This document shows, one piece after another, positions 12,460 to 12,641 of a DNA stretch of 12,641 bases (position 1 is its first letter; the number at the start of each line of letters is the position of its first letter). This DNA comes from Fimiplasma intestinipullorum (GTDB lineage Bacteria; Bacillota_I; Bacilli_A; Erysipelotrichales; Coprobacillaceae). The notes below the pieces were generated by a model, which made no database searches, had not been told where the DNA came from, and worked only from the letters and a program-made list of their open reading frames with translations. The position numbers and the translations under genes were made by a program. The stretch spans positions 1-12,641 of the forward strand of contig DVMJ01000112.1 in the NCBI GenBank assembly GCA_018715065.1. The letters are read 5' to 3'.

Positions 12460-12641
12460 ATGCACAAGAAGATGAGAGAGATAGCAGAATTAAAAGCAAG
12501 GAGAAACACGACCTTTCAAAATAAGATACATGTGATGTGCAACCAACAGCCTTATTCAACAAAACCTGGTGCAAAATACGAATTCAAGACCCATCTAACT
12601 AATCACTGTTTGAGAATAAGGAGTGGTGAGTTCCTCCTTGA
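12460..12641 (+). CDS. unrecognised ORF, 3' end outside window, probably in a mobile element
   Basis: ATG 12460, with AGGAGG nine bases upstream, opens a frame that runs to the window end (60 full codons). It begins MHKKMREIAELKARRNTTFQ and continues with HVMCNQQPYSTKPGAKYEF; the N-terminus is basic and the rest is rich in Asn, Thr and His. Codon use differs from the other genes here: it uses ATA, AGA and AGG often, while the neighbours prefer ATT/ATC and CGT/CGC. That, the repeats upstream and the folded leader suggest acquired DNA. I do not recognise the family from the first 60 residues and do not assign a transposase. Confidence 0.5.
   Translation, partial: MHKKMREIAELKARRNTTFQNKIHVMCNQQPYSTKPGAKYEFKTHLTNHCLRIRSGEFLL

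Overview
The window comes from a low-to-moderate GC Firmicute, most likely a gut anaerobe of the Erysipelotrichia/Clostridia type. This is inferred from strong AGGAGG ribosome sites, U-tailed hairpin terminators after nearly every unit, a T-box leader, a TreR/TreA trehalose locus, a BmrR-like MerR regulator and an EFR1-type flavodoxin-ferredoxin. No rRNA, tRNA or CRISPR array was seen. The genes form many short, independently promoted units on both strands, and several reliable starts lie well inside the longest open frames.

Region 1 (1-3250): the 3' part of an alpha/beta hydrolase gene runs into a bidirectional terminator. It is convergent with a minus-strand operon: a NagB/YieK-like sugar-phosphate protein, murQ (MurNAc-6-phosphate etherase) and a four-helix membrane protein. 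This looks like a cell-wall amino-sugar recycling unit. It has a good promoter (TTGACC-17-TATACT) and a terminator-like hairpin between its first two genes.

Region 2 (3210-5265): a MerR regulator of BmrR size reads away from that operon, with a 9-bp inverted repeat between them. It is followed by a 2,4-diaminopentanoate-dehydrogenase-like oxidoreductase. The ten-base word ACTCTATTCC occurs both in the merR upstream repeat and at the start of the oxidoreductase promoter, which suggests one small regulon.

Region 3 (5320-8625): an HxlR regulator gene is interrupted by one in-frame TGA. Next comes treR, then treA (trehalose-6-phosphate hydrolase) behind a near-consensus promoter with two TreR-like operators 33 bp apart. 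No trehalose transporter gene is present.

Region 4 (8640-10400): three tightly spaced small genes encode a duplicated four-helix membrane protein, a 28-residue single-helix protein and an 84-residue protein built on 11-residue repeats. After a terminator comes an EFR1 flavodoxin/ferredoxin gene, whose promoter has a 19-bp spacer filled by a perfect dyad, the architecture of MerR-activated promoters. This small-protein cluster is the best candidate for an undescribed system.

Region 5 (10400-12641): degraded coding remnants are followed by a T-box riboswitch whose specifier reads GAC (Asp), then an archaeal-type aspartyl-tRNA synthetase. The window ends in what looks like the left end of a mobile element: direct repeats, a hairpin that buries the ribosome site, and the first 60 codons of an unrecognised, rare-codon-rich ORF. 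The element may have cut the aspS terminator in two.
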